A program made the position numbers and the translations under genes. Below the pieces are notes generated by a model. That model was not told the DNA's origin, did no database searches, and saw only the letters and a list, made by a program, of their open reading frames with translations. 64,000 bases of DNA from Persicaria tinctoria (taxonomy: Eukaryota > Streptophyta > Magnoliopsida > Caryophyllales > Polygonaceae): contig JBANSL010000017.1 of NCBI GenBank assembly GCA_037127255.1, positions 72,850,857 to 72,914,856 of the forward strand. Reading direction: 5' to 3'. Of this stretch, positions 35,604-50,338 are shown piece by piece. Numbering within the stretch: position 1 is the stretch's first letter; every line of letters starts with the position of its first letter.

Positions 35604-38600
35604 TGTAACGGCCCGGGATTATGATTCCCGAGTTACGTTTCGAGGGATGAAACCCCTCGTTAGGATCTTGCGCCCCGAGTACAGGTTGAAGGTTTGAAAT
35701 TCTACTCTAACGTTTCAAGTGGGATTTCATACCCAAAATTCGAAGGGATCGTTGGAATCCCCGGGGAAGTCCCCTGTACCTGTCATAAGTCTAAGCGTGG
35801 AAAACCAAAGGTCACACAATAGCGGGAGTAAAGCATAATACAAAGGGGTGCCACGGCGGAGCCGGGTCAAAACGGAGTCAAAAGTATAAATCCAAAACAA
35901 TATAATCAGAGTCTGGTGAGGTCTATAACTCCAGCGCTCACTCTCCGCCGACAAAATGACCCGCGCAATAAGCAAACAGCACCGATAGGATGAACATAAA
36001 TAATTCCTAAAAAAATTGATTTGGGGCGGGATCAGATCGATGCCCACTTAACTCTGCATCCCAACCATAAGCACACATATACGCTATACCTAATAAAGAT
36101 GCTCTAATGCAGTACGAAATTCAAACACACTAGCATGCTCCTAGTTCATAATAATGTGCAGAATACTGTAAAGGGCCCAAGACAATGCCAAGTGGCATAT
36201 CCCTCTCCTACCTCCACCCCTTCCGACAGGCGGAGACTGGCCAGCTCGTGAATGCATTCATTCATAATAGGGCGGCACGCATGCCTAACCCGCTCCACAA
36301 TAAAGCCCGCGGGCATATCATAATATAAGGAAGTACTCGATTGACTCAGGGTACCCGATGAGGCTGGGCTACCCTATGACCCTAGCAAAGACTCTAGGAC
36401 TATCACAGATAACGGCCGTTCTGTTTACATACGCATAGAGAAATAGAATGCTCAACGATCAATGCAACCTAGCATGGTACTACATGGCATGCTGATAATG
36501 AATGCAACACCTAGTATATCATGCACCTATAGCAGGGAATCACTCTATTCAATCTGAGTAAGCTCCGAAGAGACTTACCTGGCGGTGCAGAACAGCAAAA
36601 GGCAATCACCCAGATAATATGCAATCCATTAAGTCATAGATGATCACCTAACAAGTATAAGTAGATGAATGAGCCTACCTCTAAGGCACACAAGGCACAG
36701 AATCATCATACACAACTTCACAGTAATCATCCCATCATCATTTTCATCGTCTCCACTTTGTCTCATAATCCATAATCTCGACATCTCATACCATATTCAA
36801 TATAACTCGCCAACTTAAGGCAATTCTAAATCATGCTTAGCCAATTTGCATGCTATCTCCTCATATTCTTACTTAGCATATAATTATATACATCATCATC
36901 ATAAGCAACTAATATTTAACCTCTTATAATAAATCACCACAATTCATACGATTAGTCACATATATCATAACATCATATTTATTTTAAATCACCATAACAT
37001 TATATCTTATCCCAAAGTAATACTTTATATTTTAAATCTCAAATAATATTACATACTATTTCAGATACCACTTATTAAACACTTTCATAAAACATTTTCA
37101 AATCTCTTAAAAATCCCAACCATCTTTTATTTAATAAAATCTGCCTTTTTAAAATTACCAAACCGCCCCTTTTGTTTCATAAAATACCAAACCGAGCCTC
37201 ATTTGATAAAATAGGCCTAAGGCACTTTGATTTAAAAACAAGCAATTTCTGGCCCAATGGGCCCATTGTTCTCGGTCTCCCATCCCCATTTCTATTTGAT
37301 ACTCCGTATTTGATTTGAAAGCAAGGTGAGAAAGAAGAGTGGGTCCCCCATGCCGATGTGGCTGCCAACGTGGAGGCGTGGGTCCCAGGCTCCTTTCTTC
37401 AACCCTTCCTTTTTTTTTGAAGCTGTTCGAACGAACACAGAGAAACCGGCGGCGGTTGCAACGAAGGAAAGGAGAAGGAGGGAAGGAGGCTCGCCGGCGC
37501 CGATTTCCAGCTCCGAATTCGACTACCCAAAACCGACTACCCGACACTCATGGATTTAGAACGACAAGGAAGGGAGAGAGAGAGAGGAAGTGCTCACCGA
37601 GAGGGCGTCGACTCGCCGGAAACGTTCGATCGGAGCTCGATTCGGCCGTCGGAGCTGATACTTCGCCAGATATGGTCTGGGACGGAGACATGAGGTCAAA
37701 GGATGAAGTTTTATAAAATTTCGAAATGAAAGGAAGGAGGAATGGGCCTTACCGCTCTCGATTCCGGAAACCAGGGGAGACGAGGAGCTCGGTGTCGTCG
37801 GAAAACAGGGGAGTGACGGCGAGGGCTCAATGGCCTGCTGCTGCTGCCGTCACGAGAGAAGGAGGAAGTGAAGGCCGGGGGTGGTGGTGGTGGTTGCCGG
37901 CGGAACAGGGAGGCGGAAAGGAGGAGAACGGAGGTGTGGTGGTGGGAGGGCGGTGAGGAAAGGTGATGGTGACGGAGGGACTCAGCAGAAGGGCCTCTTG
38001 GGGCTTGGTGGTGGTGGCCCTCGGCAAACCAAATAGGAGAAAGGGGGTGTGTGTGAAATGGAACTGTGATGGGGTGAAATGGGTTCTTACTTTCTTACTT
38101 TTGCAGAGGAGAGACTAAGAGGGGATATGCTCAGCAGATCCGACAAAGCAAGGGTCAAAGATCTGTTTGGCTCTTTTCTTCTTTTGCTGCAATTGAACAG
38201 AGGGTAGGGGTGTAGTAGTTGTTTGTTTGCCAAAACAGGGGAATCAAGAAGGTCAACATAGATAAAATTTTACCAAAAGAAGAGGGTATGAGTTGGAATG
38301 GGTAAGAATGAGAGGATGTGATGGAGTTTTGGTTCCGAGTCGGGAATCTGAATTTCCGACGATTGTTCTTTTGAATTCCGCTATCTTGATCGATTAAAAT
38401 TTAGAATCCGAATAGGATATCAGCGACGGAAGAAATTTTCAAATCCCGAGGTAAACGACGAATTCGATCTTTGAGGTTAAACATTGAGCTGGAATTCGAT
38501 TTAAGAATTTTCAAGTTCGATTTATTAAATTTAGGACGAGTTTTCTTTGAAATATCCTAATTAAATCCGTTTTAAATTCATTTTTAAATTTCCTTCTTCC

Positions 38601-38633
38601 GAAAATTAGTATTTAAAAATCCGAGCCCTTACA
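35604..38633 (-). repeat. LARD-2 LTR (3' LTR in element orientation)
   Basis: 3030 bp. It contains a GC-rich block (about 37330-38050) with chance frames on both strands that repeat exactly in the other LTR. It shares blocks with the LARD-1 LTR, for example the segment around 36080-36430 versus 13440-13800 (reverse complement). Confidence 0.9.
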
Positions 38634-41600
38634 TCATCCACCTCTAAAAACAAGTCTCGTCCCCGAGACTAAAAGCAAAACAAGGTAGGGGATGAAGTTC
38701 GAAATAGGTGAGTCCAAGGACCATTCCATCGATTTCGGAAGTGCCTCATAAGTGCCCCTATGAGGTTCTCGCAGTATCGTTGTCATGATCACAATATCCC
38801 CGATGGGTCGTAGCGAGAATGTGATATGGGCCCTTACCACATCCTTACCCCAACTTCTCAGTTATATCATAACTCGAAAAGCATCATTGCATCTCCACTA
38901 GGTCTTAGCAAGCAATCTATAAGGGCCCCTATAAAATGCTTGTATCCACTTTGTGGAGCGTCAAAATGCAAGCTCGGTTGGAAAGTTTCAAGGGAAATCT
39001 TAGTTCGAAAAGGTTTGAAACTCTCCAAAATCCAAGTTAGTTATTTTTAAACATCATTTCAAATCCCTTAACCCGATGTTAGTCAAGCAAACTTCAATTT
39101 CAGGAGGTGGAATCATCCACCTCTAGGGCTAATCCCAATTCTCATCCTAGGTTCCAAGTTATAATAGAAATTCATCAATTCAACCTTATCATTCTACAAT
39201 TTCGATTCAAGGCATCATGTAACATAACAACTGTTCAACATAGCAACCACATCACGCATTCATAACCAGGTCATATTCACGTCAAGGATAGCCATATACC
39301 TTAACGGATCTAGCATAGTATCGCACGTAGTAGGATTCATCATATGATATCACAGGAGTTGCACCTCACATCAATAAGATAAGCACGTCATATCATGCTA
39401 ACTACCAAGCGTCATCACATTAGGGACAAAGCAAATAATTCCGTATACTAGCATTTCATCGAGTTCAGGGGGGCACCTATGTTAGTACTAACAATTCACT
39501 ATTGTCTATGGCAATACATCAAGGAATCAACATCGTCTAAGCAGAGAATTCGTACCACATCCAGCCCCAAGTAAAGCATACACTAAGTCACATCCTCAAG
39601 AAAATCTGCCTATAATTACCAACCATAACAAGACTCGACCACCATTCCCTACCTCTCGCAAAAAGATCATCATTACCTCGGTCTACCAACTCAATCCAAC
39701 ACTAGTTCTAGACATCATTGCATCCCGCTTATCATATGTCCCACTCATAGACAATCTCTATAGTCTCATAATCATCCGCACTTCAAGGCCTACATCCCAA
39801 GCCGAATTACTAGGTATCCCAACTCTTGTGCCATCCAGTCATCTAAGAGCCAGCCTACTTCGACATCCCGACCTCAAATCCTACTCGACTACCTAAAACT
39901 ATATCTCGGAGTTCTCAATCGCACAATTTCCTTATTCTGGCAAGCTTAACAACTCGACCGATTACCAATACTCTTTATAAAGCATACCCTCATCCTAGAG
40001 GTCCTCTACCAGCCTCATATTCACCTTCTAGGAGAAATCTCAAGTCCTCGACTAAACCGCTCTCACGATCAATCTAGACACCTCTTAACAATCTTGCTGA
40101 TTCTTCCTAAGCTCTCAAGACTCCGCCTGACCATCACCTCCCAAAGGGACGTATCAATTCATCTCGCTAACCTGATCATACTTCCCACACCACTAACCAC
40201 TCTTACTAACCATCCACCTCTAAGAACCCAACTCATACCGACCATCTCACACCTGACACTCCCATCCTTATTCTCGACATTACCAACACAAGCATCCTAC
40301 CTTGCTAGAATCCACTCAACCGCCTACTCTCGACAACTCTAACGCAGAAAATTATCTAGTGCTAACTCATAACCACGTATCACCGAGTTCCTCATCACCC
40401 GCGCCTATCCTCAATGACCAATCACAACTTCCACCTACTTGTCCCATTTCAATTCTCATGACACCTGAACATCCACGATTCCTCGACCGACCTATTCTAG
40501 ATCCCCGTCTTAGCATGTTCCCGAATTTCCTCATTCCAAATCTTACTAAACCTTAATCATTCGAAATCCACAATTTGTCCTATTCTAGTTCCTCATCTCT
40601 TTATATTCATAAATTGCCTCAAACTCCTACTTCTTAACCATGAGACATTACTGCCCAAAGCCCTCTTTTACCGATCATCATTCCCGTAAATCCCTAAATC
40701 ATCCTCGTCCGAATTTCTCAAGTACCGCAACTTCGCCAAACCTTCTAAAATCCCTCATCCTCTAACGTTCCCAATACATTCTGCTCTGCTCAACTCCCAG
40801 TTCCAAGCTCTAAACCTCTCCATCTCACCCTCAAGGACACAGTCTTACTCAAAATCTCAACGACATCCTTGCCTAACTACCAGCCTTCTCTCGAACAATC
40901 ATCTCACATCCCCAAATACCTCAATAGCCCAAAACAGTCTCCACACATCAACCTCGATTCTTTTCCCTATGCTGAAGTCCTCCAACAACGCATCTAGAAA
41001 GTTCTTCACTCACGAATTCTTCAAGCACTACCAATCCCATCTAACGATCCCCAAATACTCGTCACATGTACATCCCTGATATGAACAACCTAATATCCAA
41101 GATCGATAATTTCCCAAGAAGCCTCATACTATTCTTCCTTAGCGATTCCTTAACCCTTCCTTTACCAAGATCACTCCCAATCACCGCATATACAACCTAA
41201 TCCCAAATTTTCTACGATTTCTTAGACATTCATTAACCAATCATCCTCAATGTCGCCCACGATTCGCTCCTAGACTATCTAGACACCTTCCTTGGCTCAC
41301 CAATCCGTCTAATAACACTTCCCTTTGAGAATCCCTCCGATCCATTCTTAGCTCACTCATCCACCTCTAGAACTACACTAACCACCTATACTTGCACCCA
41401 CTACCTACCGACACTTCTAGCTAGGACCTCTTCCTCGAAATCTCACCATGCTAACTCCACTCTTCACCTAAGACCTACCTGAAAGCTCAAATATACTCAC
41501 TGAACACTATCTCCGACAAGCCATAACTCACTCGACTCTACCCAAGCTAACACATCCCTCATGCATTCCACCTCGCATAACCAATGACCAACCCGAACAC

Positions 41601-44068
41601 CTCAATCTACCTGCGATTTCCCGATTCGTCTCACCAAGGAAAACACTCGGCTCATTCCCAAGAAGAATACACCACCACATATATAACCCATAACCGATTT
41701 ACTAGCAGGTCAGTACACTTAAGCACATAGGCACATCATCACAAACACAAGTTAGTCAGGCAATCATTCACTACCAGTTCAGCTTATCAGTCATCACACC
41801 TCAATTTAGTTAGTTCCAAGCCTATCGCACGACACCGATTCCAGATCGCATCGGAGAGATCACAATTCGGACGAAGAACGTCATTCCCTGAGTCATCTAG
41901 GAGGATTACGTCTGCAACTGCCATCTTCGAAAGGCGTCCTTCCTTTGGCGACGTCGATCCTAGGGTCCATGGGCCATGGGCCCACCCCACTTCTGTTGCG
42001 CCACTCTGGTGCCACTCGATCGCTCGTTTTCTCTTCTAAGTCGACGTCCATCAAGGGGATCACGAGGGGTTAGAAGTCACGGAGATAGGGGAGGGCAAGG
42101 GAGGACAAAACGACTTTGTTAAGAATTCAGACACAACCCAGGACTAGAGGTGACGAGACTCAAGACAAGACACAGACTCGAGAGTTACAACAATCCCCTT
42201 AAGGTATTCTATAAGGTTATAATTGTGGCACACAAACACATAACAATCGCGAATATCTCAACATCATTATTCCACACTAGCATGTACCTATCTCAAGGAA
42301 TAACGATCTATGAGTTCACAACACGTTCATCTAATCAATTCCTTCATGCACGCGGACAAGCAAGTACTCTATCACTTCATTTACCAGTCATGCCTGACAT
42401 ATTAAGATAATTTATACATGGGCCGACAATGGACATATGCAACACAAGTCATGCAAGATCTAGCGAGTATCACATAATATAACATGTATGATTAATCACT
42501 CACCTTAGGTACACACATAAGCATATCAAGATGATATGGGGCCAATGCAGCATGTTAAAATGCATTCCAATAATCCTACTACAAGTATAGTCAAGTCCTA
42601 CAGGGGGCGGTACAACAACTATCATATCACATACATTCATATTCACATAGTAAGACGAGTACGACAATTAATCATACGAGGGTCCAAATTTGGGAGGTAT
42701 ATGTCCTACATGATACTAGCAATACTCGTTAAACATATACATAGTCAACGAGGTCCAATTAAGTCAATTTAGCATGCTAAGACATTCATTCCTCATATTA
42801 AACATACAACAAGGGTTGATCACACTATCATGAACCTAATTCATGGAAAGATAATAATTCTGGAAGTTTCATACATATGGTACAAATATCTCCTCATAGA
42901 AACAACCATGCAAGTTATCAACCAAGTCATGCTAAAATACCCCGACATTCCATGTCATGAAGTCATAAAGGAGGCTATCATTATAATCAGACAGAATTCC
43001 CTAAGGGCAATCACTTACTCATCACCCCGTTTCCCATGGGACACTAGTATGACTCGTTCGGTAGGACACAATGACGTTCACGTTGTTCCCGAGAGATGAG
43101 GATAAACTCGTGTTTAGACTCCTATGGAAAGAAGACATGGTTGATCATTACGAGGATCAAAGGGGTGACTCCATGAGACAACTCACTCCTAACTCGAAAC
43201 TACTTCAGTCATCACTCACACTAACATACTCAAGTAATCCTCACATCCGACATGATTTTTGAAGGTAATTAGATGACCAACCCAAATTTCCCGTGGGAGA
43301 CACCAACCTCTAGTACAAGACTCGGTAGAAGCATAGATGGTGGGATACCAGACAGGACTCGAAACGGGGTGAGCGGGTGCTCTTTGACCCTTGCTAACAT
43401 GCCTAAATATTTTGGTGTGGCGGATGACGAAGTCAGAATCATCAAAGGGTTTGAATTAAGGAAGTTCCATTCCGACAAGACAGGAATTCCAATGACATAA
43501 GAACGAGGTACTCTCCCGCTATCCCATTTGCACAGTTATTCAACACATGATTCAAGTCAAGACATACTGATTAGTTCTCTATCTTAAGCAAAACAGCACT
43601 CAACATTTAAGCAATCAACGAGGTTAATATGATCCTCTTCGAGGAGGGTCGCCCTCAGGCCCAGTTGGATATAATGTATATAATAATAGAGACGATCTAT
43701 GCCGTCCTTCAAGGGACGGCTGACCGGATGGGCAAATACCTCACGGCCTCCTAACCCAAGCTACTCCAACCCTCGGGCTCCTTGGAGTCTTCAAACCCTA
43801 TCTGTAAAAGAAATCTAGTATTTTGCCTACCCATTCCCAACTACATCCAATAGGGATGGTCTAGCGCCTTTATTACCCCGTCATTCCCTTTGTTTGATTA
43901 CCGAATTTATTGAGTCAAGTTCATATTTAGTCCATTTGAGTTAGCCATATTAAATTCATTTTGCCCTTTCTAAAATATTTTGAAAAACCATTTGAAAACC
44001 TTGGGCCATTTCAAAACCACTTCAACCTATCATACTCGGTTTGCATAACCTCGGCTCTGATACCCCTT
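38634..44068 (-). other. LARD-2 internal region, non-coding
   Basis: The PPT lies at 38634-38645 and the PBS at 44050-44065 on the minus strand. The region is strongly pyrimidine-rich on the plus strand from about 39700 to 41700. 41780-42130 is more GC-rich and resembles LARD-1 16800-17110. Short frames exist, but none carries a recognisable domain. Confidence 0.8.
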
Positions 44069-47000
44069 TGTAACGGCCCGGGATTATGATTCCCGAGTTA
44101 CGTTTCGAGGGATGAAACCCCTCGTTAGGATCTTGCGCCCCGAGTACAGGTTGAAGGTTTGAAATTCTACTCTAACGTTTCAAGTGGGATTTCATACCCA
44201 AAATTCGAAGGGATCGTTGGAATCCCCGGGGAAGTCCCCTGTACCTGTCATAAGTCTAAGCGTGGAAAACCAAAGGTCACACAATAGCGGGAGTAAAGCA
44301 TAATACAAAGGGGTGCCACGGCGGAGCCGGGTCAAAACGGAGTCAAAAGTATAAATCCAAAACAATATAATCAGAGTCTGGTGAGGTCTATAACTCCAGC
44401 GCTCACTCTCCGCCGACAAAATGACCCGCGCAATAAGCAAACAGCACCGATAGGATGAACATAAATAATTCCTAAAAAAATTGATTTGGGGCGGGATCAG
44501 ATCGATGCCCACTTAACTCTGCATCCCAACCATAAGCACACATATACGCTATACCTAATAAAGATGCTCTAATGCAGTACGAAATTCAAACACACTAGCA
44601 TGCTCCTAGTTCATAATAATGTGCAGAATACTGTAAAGGGCCCAAGACAATGCCAAGTGGCATATCCCTCTCCTACCTCCACCCCTTCCGACAGGCGGAG
44701 ACTGGCCAGCTCGTGAATGCATTCATTCATAATAGGGCGGCACGCATGCCTAACCCGCTCCACAATAAAGCCCGCGGGCATATCATAATATAAGGAAGTA
44801 CTCGATTGACTCAGGGTACCCGATGAGGCTGGGCTACCCTATGACCCTAGCAAAGACTCTAGGACTATCACAGATAACGGCCGTTCTGTTTACATACGCA
44901 TAGAGAAATAGAATGCTCAACGATCAATGCAACCTAGCATGGTACTACATGGCATGCTGATAATGAATGCAACACCTAGTATATCATGCACCTATAGCAG
45001 GGAATCACTCTATTCAATCTGAGTAAGCTCCGAAGAGACTTACCTGGCGGTGCAGAACAGCAAAAGGCAATCACCCAGATAATATGCAATCCATTAAGTC
45101 ATAGATGATCACCTAACAAGTATAAGTAGATGAATGAGCCTACCTCTAAGGCACACAAGGCACAGAATCATCATACACAACTTCACAGTAATCATCCCAT
45201 CATCATTTTCATCGTCTCCACTTTGTCTCATAATCCATAATCTCGACATCTCATACCATATTCAATATAACTCGCCAACTTAAGGCAATTCTAAATCATG
45301 CTTAGCCAATTTGCATGCTATCTCCTCATATTCTTACTTAGCATATAATTATATACATCATCATCATAAGCAACTAATATTTAACCTCTTATAATAAATC
45401 ACCACAATTCATACGATTAGTCACATATATCATAACATCATATTTATTTTAAATCACCATAACATTATATCTTATCCCAAAGTAATACTTTATATTTTAA
45501 ATCTCAAATAATATTACATACTATTTCAGATACCACTTATTAAACACTTTCATAAAACATTTTCAAATCTCTTAAAAATCCCAACCATCTTTTATTTAAT
45601 AAAATCTGCCTTTTTAAAATTACCAAACCGCCCCTTTTGTTTCATAAAATACCAAACCGAGCCTCATTTGATAAAATAGGCCTAAGGCACTTTGATTTAA
45701 AAACAAGCAATTTCTGGCCCAATGGGCCCATTGTTCTCGGTCTCCCATCCCCATTTCTATTTGATACTCCGTATTTGATTTGAAAGCAAGGTGAGAAAGA
45801 AGAGTGGGTCCCCCATGCCGATGTGGCTGCCAACGTGGAGGCGTGGGTCCCAGGCTCCTTTCTTCAACCCTTCCTTTTTTTTTGAAGCTGTTCGAACGAA
45901 CACAGAGAAACCGGCGGCGGTTGCAACGAAGGAAAGGAGAAGGAGGGAAGGAGGCTCGCCGGCGCCGATTTCCAGCTCCGAATTCGACTACCCAAAACCG
46001 ACTACCCGACACTCATGGATTTAGAACGACAAGGAAGGGAGAGAGAGAGAGGAAGTGCTCACCGAGAGGGCGTCGACTCGCCGGAAACGTTCGATCGGAG
46101 CTCGATTCGGCCGTCGGAGCTGATACTTCGCCAGATATGGTCTGGGACGGAGACATGAGGTCAAAGGATGAAGTTTTATAAAATTTCGAAATGAAAGGAA
46201 GGAGGAATGGGCCTTACCGCTCTCGATTCCGGAAACCAGGGGAGACGAGGAGCTCGGTGTCGTCGGAAAACAGGGGAGTGACGGCGAGGGCTCAATGGCC
46301 TGCTGCTGCTGCCGTCACGAGAGAAGGAGGAAGTGAAGGCCGGGGGTGGTGGTGGTGGTTGCCGGCGGAACAGGGAGGCGGAAAGGAGGAGAACGGAGGT
46401 GTGGTGGTGGGAGGGCGGTGAGGAAAGGTGATGGTGACGGAGGGACTCAGCAGAAGGGCCTCTTGGGGCTTGGTGGTGGTGGCCCTCGGCAAACCAAATA
46501 GGAGAAAGGGGGTGTGTGTGAAATGGAACTGTGATGGGGTGAAATGGGTTCTTACTTTCTTACTTTTGCAGAGGAGAGACTAAGAGGGGATATGCTCAGC
46601 AGATCCGACAAAGCAAGGGTCAAAGATCTGTTTGGCTCTTTTCTTCTTTTGCTGCAATTGAACAGAGGGTAGGGGTGTAGTAGTTGTTTGTTTGCCAAAA
46701 CAGGGGAATCAAGAAGGTCAACATAGATAAAATTTTACCAAAAGAAGAGGGTATGAGTTGGAATGGGTAAGAATGAGAGGATGTGATGGAGTTTTGGTTC
46801 CGAGTCGGGAATCTGAATTTCCGACGATTGTTCTTTTGAATTCCGCTATCTTGATCGATTAAAATTTAGAATCCGAATAGGATATCAGCGACGGAAGAAA
46901 TTTTCAAATCCCGAGGTAAACGACGAATTCGATCTTTGAGGTTAAACATTGAGCTGGAATTCGATTTAAGAATTTTCAAGTTCGATTTATTAAATTTAGG

Positions 47001-47098
47001 ACGAGTTTTCTTTGAAATATCCTAATTAAATCCGTTTTAAATTCATTTTTAAATTTCCTTCTTCCGAAAATTAGTATTTAAAAATCCGAGCCCTTACA
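44069..47098 (-). repeat. LARD-2 LTR (5' LTR in element orientation)
   Basis: 3030 bp at a constant offset of 8465 bp from the other LTR, so no indels. It matched in all compared segments. Confidence 0.9.
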
Positions 47099-50000
47099 CC
47101 ACTGGAGGTGCTTCTAGAGGGAAAGAGCCATCTGTCAATGACTTTGCTGGATTCTCAGGTACTTCCCTATCTCAGAAAATCCTGGATGGACGAATTTGGA
47201 TTGTTGACAGTGGAGCTAGTGGCCACATGTGCAGCGATCTAAATTTGTTCCAATCCCATTACAAGTTGTCCAAGCCTTTCACAGTGACCTTGCCAACAGG
47301 AGAGGTAACTCACATTACTGAGGCAGGGACTGTTGAGGTTATGCAGGGCTTGATCTTACACAATACTTTGCTTGTATCTGACTTCAAGTGCAACTTGATA
47401 TCAGTAGGCAAGTTGATTCGTGACCTCAACTGCTTTGTGTTGTTTACTGCAAGAGGATGTTACTTGCAGGCTCCCTCCATGAGGAATCCTTTGAAGATTG
47501 GTGAATTGGTGAAGGATCTCTTTATCCAGGAGCACAAGGACACTGAGCAGGTTGCAGCTTATACTCACAGTTCATTGAATAAGAGGCCAGGTTTGGTGGA
47601 TGCATCTATCTGGCATAAAAGACTGGGGCACTTGCCATCCAGAAGACTTCAAACTTTAAAGTCTGTTCGTATGAGTTTTGATTGTTCTAAGGATTTGAAA
47701 TCCTGTGTCATATGTGCTAAGTCCAGACAAGCACGACTACCTTTTGTTTTGAGCTCAATAAAGACTACAGCTGCATTTGAGCTCTTACATGTGGATGTCT
47801 GGGGACCCTATCGAGTTCCCACACATGATGGACATCGATATTTCTTGACAATAGTGGATGATTTCACTCGCACCACCTGGGTGCAACTCTTGTCAAATAA
47901 GGCTGTAGCCTTCACTGCTATGAAGCAGTTTTTTGCCCTGATTGACAGGCAATTTGGCAAGAAAGTTTTAGCTATCAGGACTGATAATGCTAAGGAGCTT
48001 GGAGGCAGCAATGAACATGCTCAGTACTTACTGAATCATGGTATTGTGCACTAAAGCTCTTGCTCAGCCACTCCTCAGCAAAATGGAGTAGTTGAGAGGA
48101 AGCATCGCCACATATTGGAGGTAGCTAGGAGTCTTATGTTTGAATCTGGGCTACCTAGGCGGTTTTGGGGAGAGAGTGTGTCCATGGCAGTGCATATAAT
48201 CAATAGGTTGCCTAGCAGACTATTGAACATGCAGTCTCCATATGAGAGATTGTATGGACAGTCCCCTTCCTATGAACACTTCAGGTGTTTTGGATGTCTT
48301 TGTTTCGTATCCTCACTAGCTCATGGTCGTGATAAGTTTGCTCCTCGTGCTTCTCCCTGTGTGCTTTTGGGATATCCAGGAGGGAAGAGGGGTTATAGGG
48401 TTTTCAACATTGAGACTCAGCAGGTTGTGGTCTCTCGAGATGTCATTTTTCATGAGGAAGTGTTCCCTTATCTGACTAAGTCTGCCACAGAAGATGAGTC
48501 TCCCAGTTTTGGTTTTCCCTCTCCTGACACTTCTTTGGTCACAGAGGAAGCTCCCTTTTCTACTCATACACCACCAGCTAGTGTTGTTACTTCTGATGGT
48601 GTCACACAACCTGATGGACCCTCCTTTGGCTTGCAACCTGTGCCACTCCGAAGGTCATCACGGGATCACCATCCTCTTTCTTATCTGTCTGACTATGTGT
48701 GCTCACATTGCACAGCTTCTCATGTCTGTTTTCATACTATCACTTCCACCTGTTCCTTTCCTTCTGCCAATACACCCACCTTGATACACCCTGACCATGA
48801 GCCTCTTTCTTTTGGAGAGGCCTGCAGTTTTGATGTCTGGCAGACTGCTATGCGTGATGAGTTCAAGGCCCTTGACACCAATGGTACTTGGGAGATTGTG
48901 GAGTTGCCAAAAGGAAAAAAGGCCATCGGGTGTAAGTGGGTTTATAAGGTAAAGAGAAAGGCAGATGGGACGATTGAGAGATACAAAGCACGGCTCGTTG
49001 TGAAAGGGTTTACACAGCAAGAAGGCATCGACTACACTGAGACATTTTCGCCAGTGGTGAAGATGACTACAGTCCGTGCTTTGGTTGCTGTGGCTCTACA
49101 GCGAGATTGGATTGTATTGCAGCTGGACGTAAACAACGCATTTCTTCATGGACATTTGCACGAAGAAGTTTACATGAAGGTGCCACCTGGATTGCTTGTT
49201 GATGGCTTCAATAAGGTTTGCAGATTGAAGAAGTCGCTTTACGGTTTGAAGCAAGCTTCGAGGCAGTGGTATGCTAGACTTTCTTCGGCACTCAGACGAC
49301 GAGGTTATACTCAATCCGCCAGTGATTACTCCTTGTTCTTCCGCAAATACAAGGGACTGGTGTGCTTTGTGGCTGTCTATGTCGACGATATCCTGGTCAC
49401 TGGTAGTGATTCTTCTGAGATGATGAATCTCAAAGCCTTCCTTGATGCTCAATTCCGCATCAAAGACTTAGGAGAGTTGCATTTCTTCCTTGGAATTGAA
49501 TTTACCAAGGTGGAGAATGGTTTGCTCCTCAGCCAGCAACGTTTCATTCATGATTTGTTGGTCGATTTTCCTTGCCCAGAAGCACCTGTTGTCAGTCCTT
49601 TAGAGCCTCACCTGCAGCTCTTGCCAACAGATGGTACATTGCTAGAGGATGCTTCGATTTATCGTCGGTTGGTTGGCAAATTGAATTTCTTGGTGCATAC
49701 ACGGCCGGATTTGGCCTTCACAGTTCAATTTTTAAGTCAATTTCTACAATCTCCCAGGAGTGCCCATATGGATGCAGCTCGACATGTTCTTCGTTATCTG
49801 AAGGGCACTGCAAGCAAGGGTCTTCTGCTTGCCAAAGGTCCAAATTTCACTCTTCAGGCTTATTGTGATGCCGATTGGGCTAGCTGCCCATTCTCTCGCC
49901 GATCAATTAGTGGTTTTGTGGTGTTCTTAGGCTCCTCGTTGCTTTCCTGGAAGTCCAAAAAGCAACAAAGTGTTTCCTTGTCTTCAGCTGAGGCGGAGTA

Positions 50001-50331
50001 CCGCTCGATTAGGCGTGTTTGCACTGAAATTGCCTGGATTACCAGGTTGCTTGGGGAGCTCGATGTTCCTGGTGTTGTCCCCGTCCCTGTGAAGTGCGAT
50101 AATCAGGCCGCCATCTACATTGCGAAGAACCCCGTCTATCATGAACGGACGAAACACATCGAGCTGGATTGTCACTACGCCCGGGAAAAACTCATGGAAG
50201 GTTTGATCTCGTTGCATCATGTAGCTTCCCGAGATCAGCTTGCTGATTTCCTCACGAAAAATGTTCCAGGATGCCATCTTCAACCTCTTCTCGGCAAGAT
50301 TGGAGTCGTCTCTTCCCCGGCTCCATCTTGA
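47099..50331 (+). pseudogene. Copia-2 pol, one nonsense codon
   Basis: The pol frame resumes at 47101, in phase with gag. In order: protease VDSGASGHMC (about 47205); pre-integrase zinc region (HKRLGHLPSRR...CVICAKSRQ); integrase core beginning HVDVWGPYR with RTDNAKEL; then an in-frame TAA at 48052-48054. After it the same frame continues to 50331 with QQNGVVERKH (the third acidic residue of the integrase core), reverse transcriptase with YVDDILV (about 49378), and RNase H with CDADWASC and AEAEYRS. The stop splits the integrase domain, so integrase, RT and RNase H cannot be made as one protein. No other frame break was seen. Confidence 0.88.
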
Positions 50332-50338
50332 GGGGGGG

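Larger units (their letters stand above)
35604..47098 (-). mobile_element. LARD-2: complete non-coding LTR retrotransposon, 11.5 kb
   Basis: Two direct 3030-bp LTRs (35604-38633 and 44069-47098) flank a 5435-bp internal region. The target duplication CCACT (35599-35603 and 47099-47103) is perfect. On the minus strand the LTR reads TGTAAGGGCTCGG...CCGTTACA. The PBS (GGTATCAGAGCCGAGG) abuts the LTR at about 44050-44065, and the PPT AGAGGTGGATGA is at 38634-38645, preceded by GTCTCGGGGACGAGAC. These are LARD-1 signals almost base for base, so the two are one family in opposite orientation. No gag or pol motif in any frame. LTR offsets are a constant 8465 bp and the stretches compared were identical, so it is very young. 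Confidence 0.92.

Noticed and set aside
35727..38027. Frames of 63-130 codons in LARD-2 LTRs (repeated at +8465)
   Set aside because: Same reason: chance frames in a GC-rich LTR, present twice by duplication.
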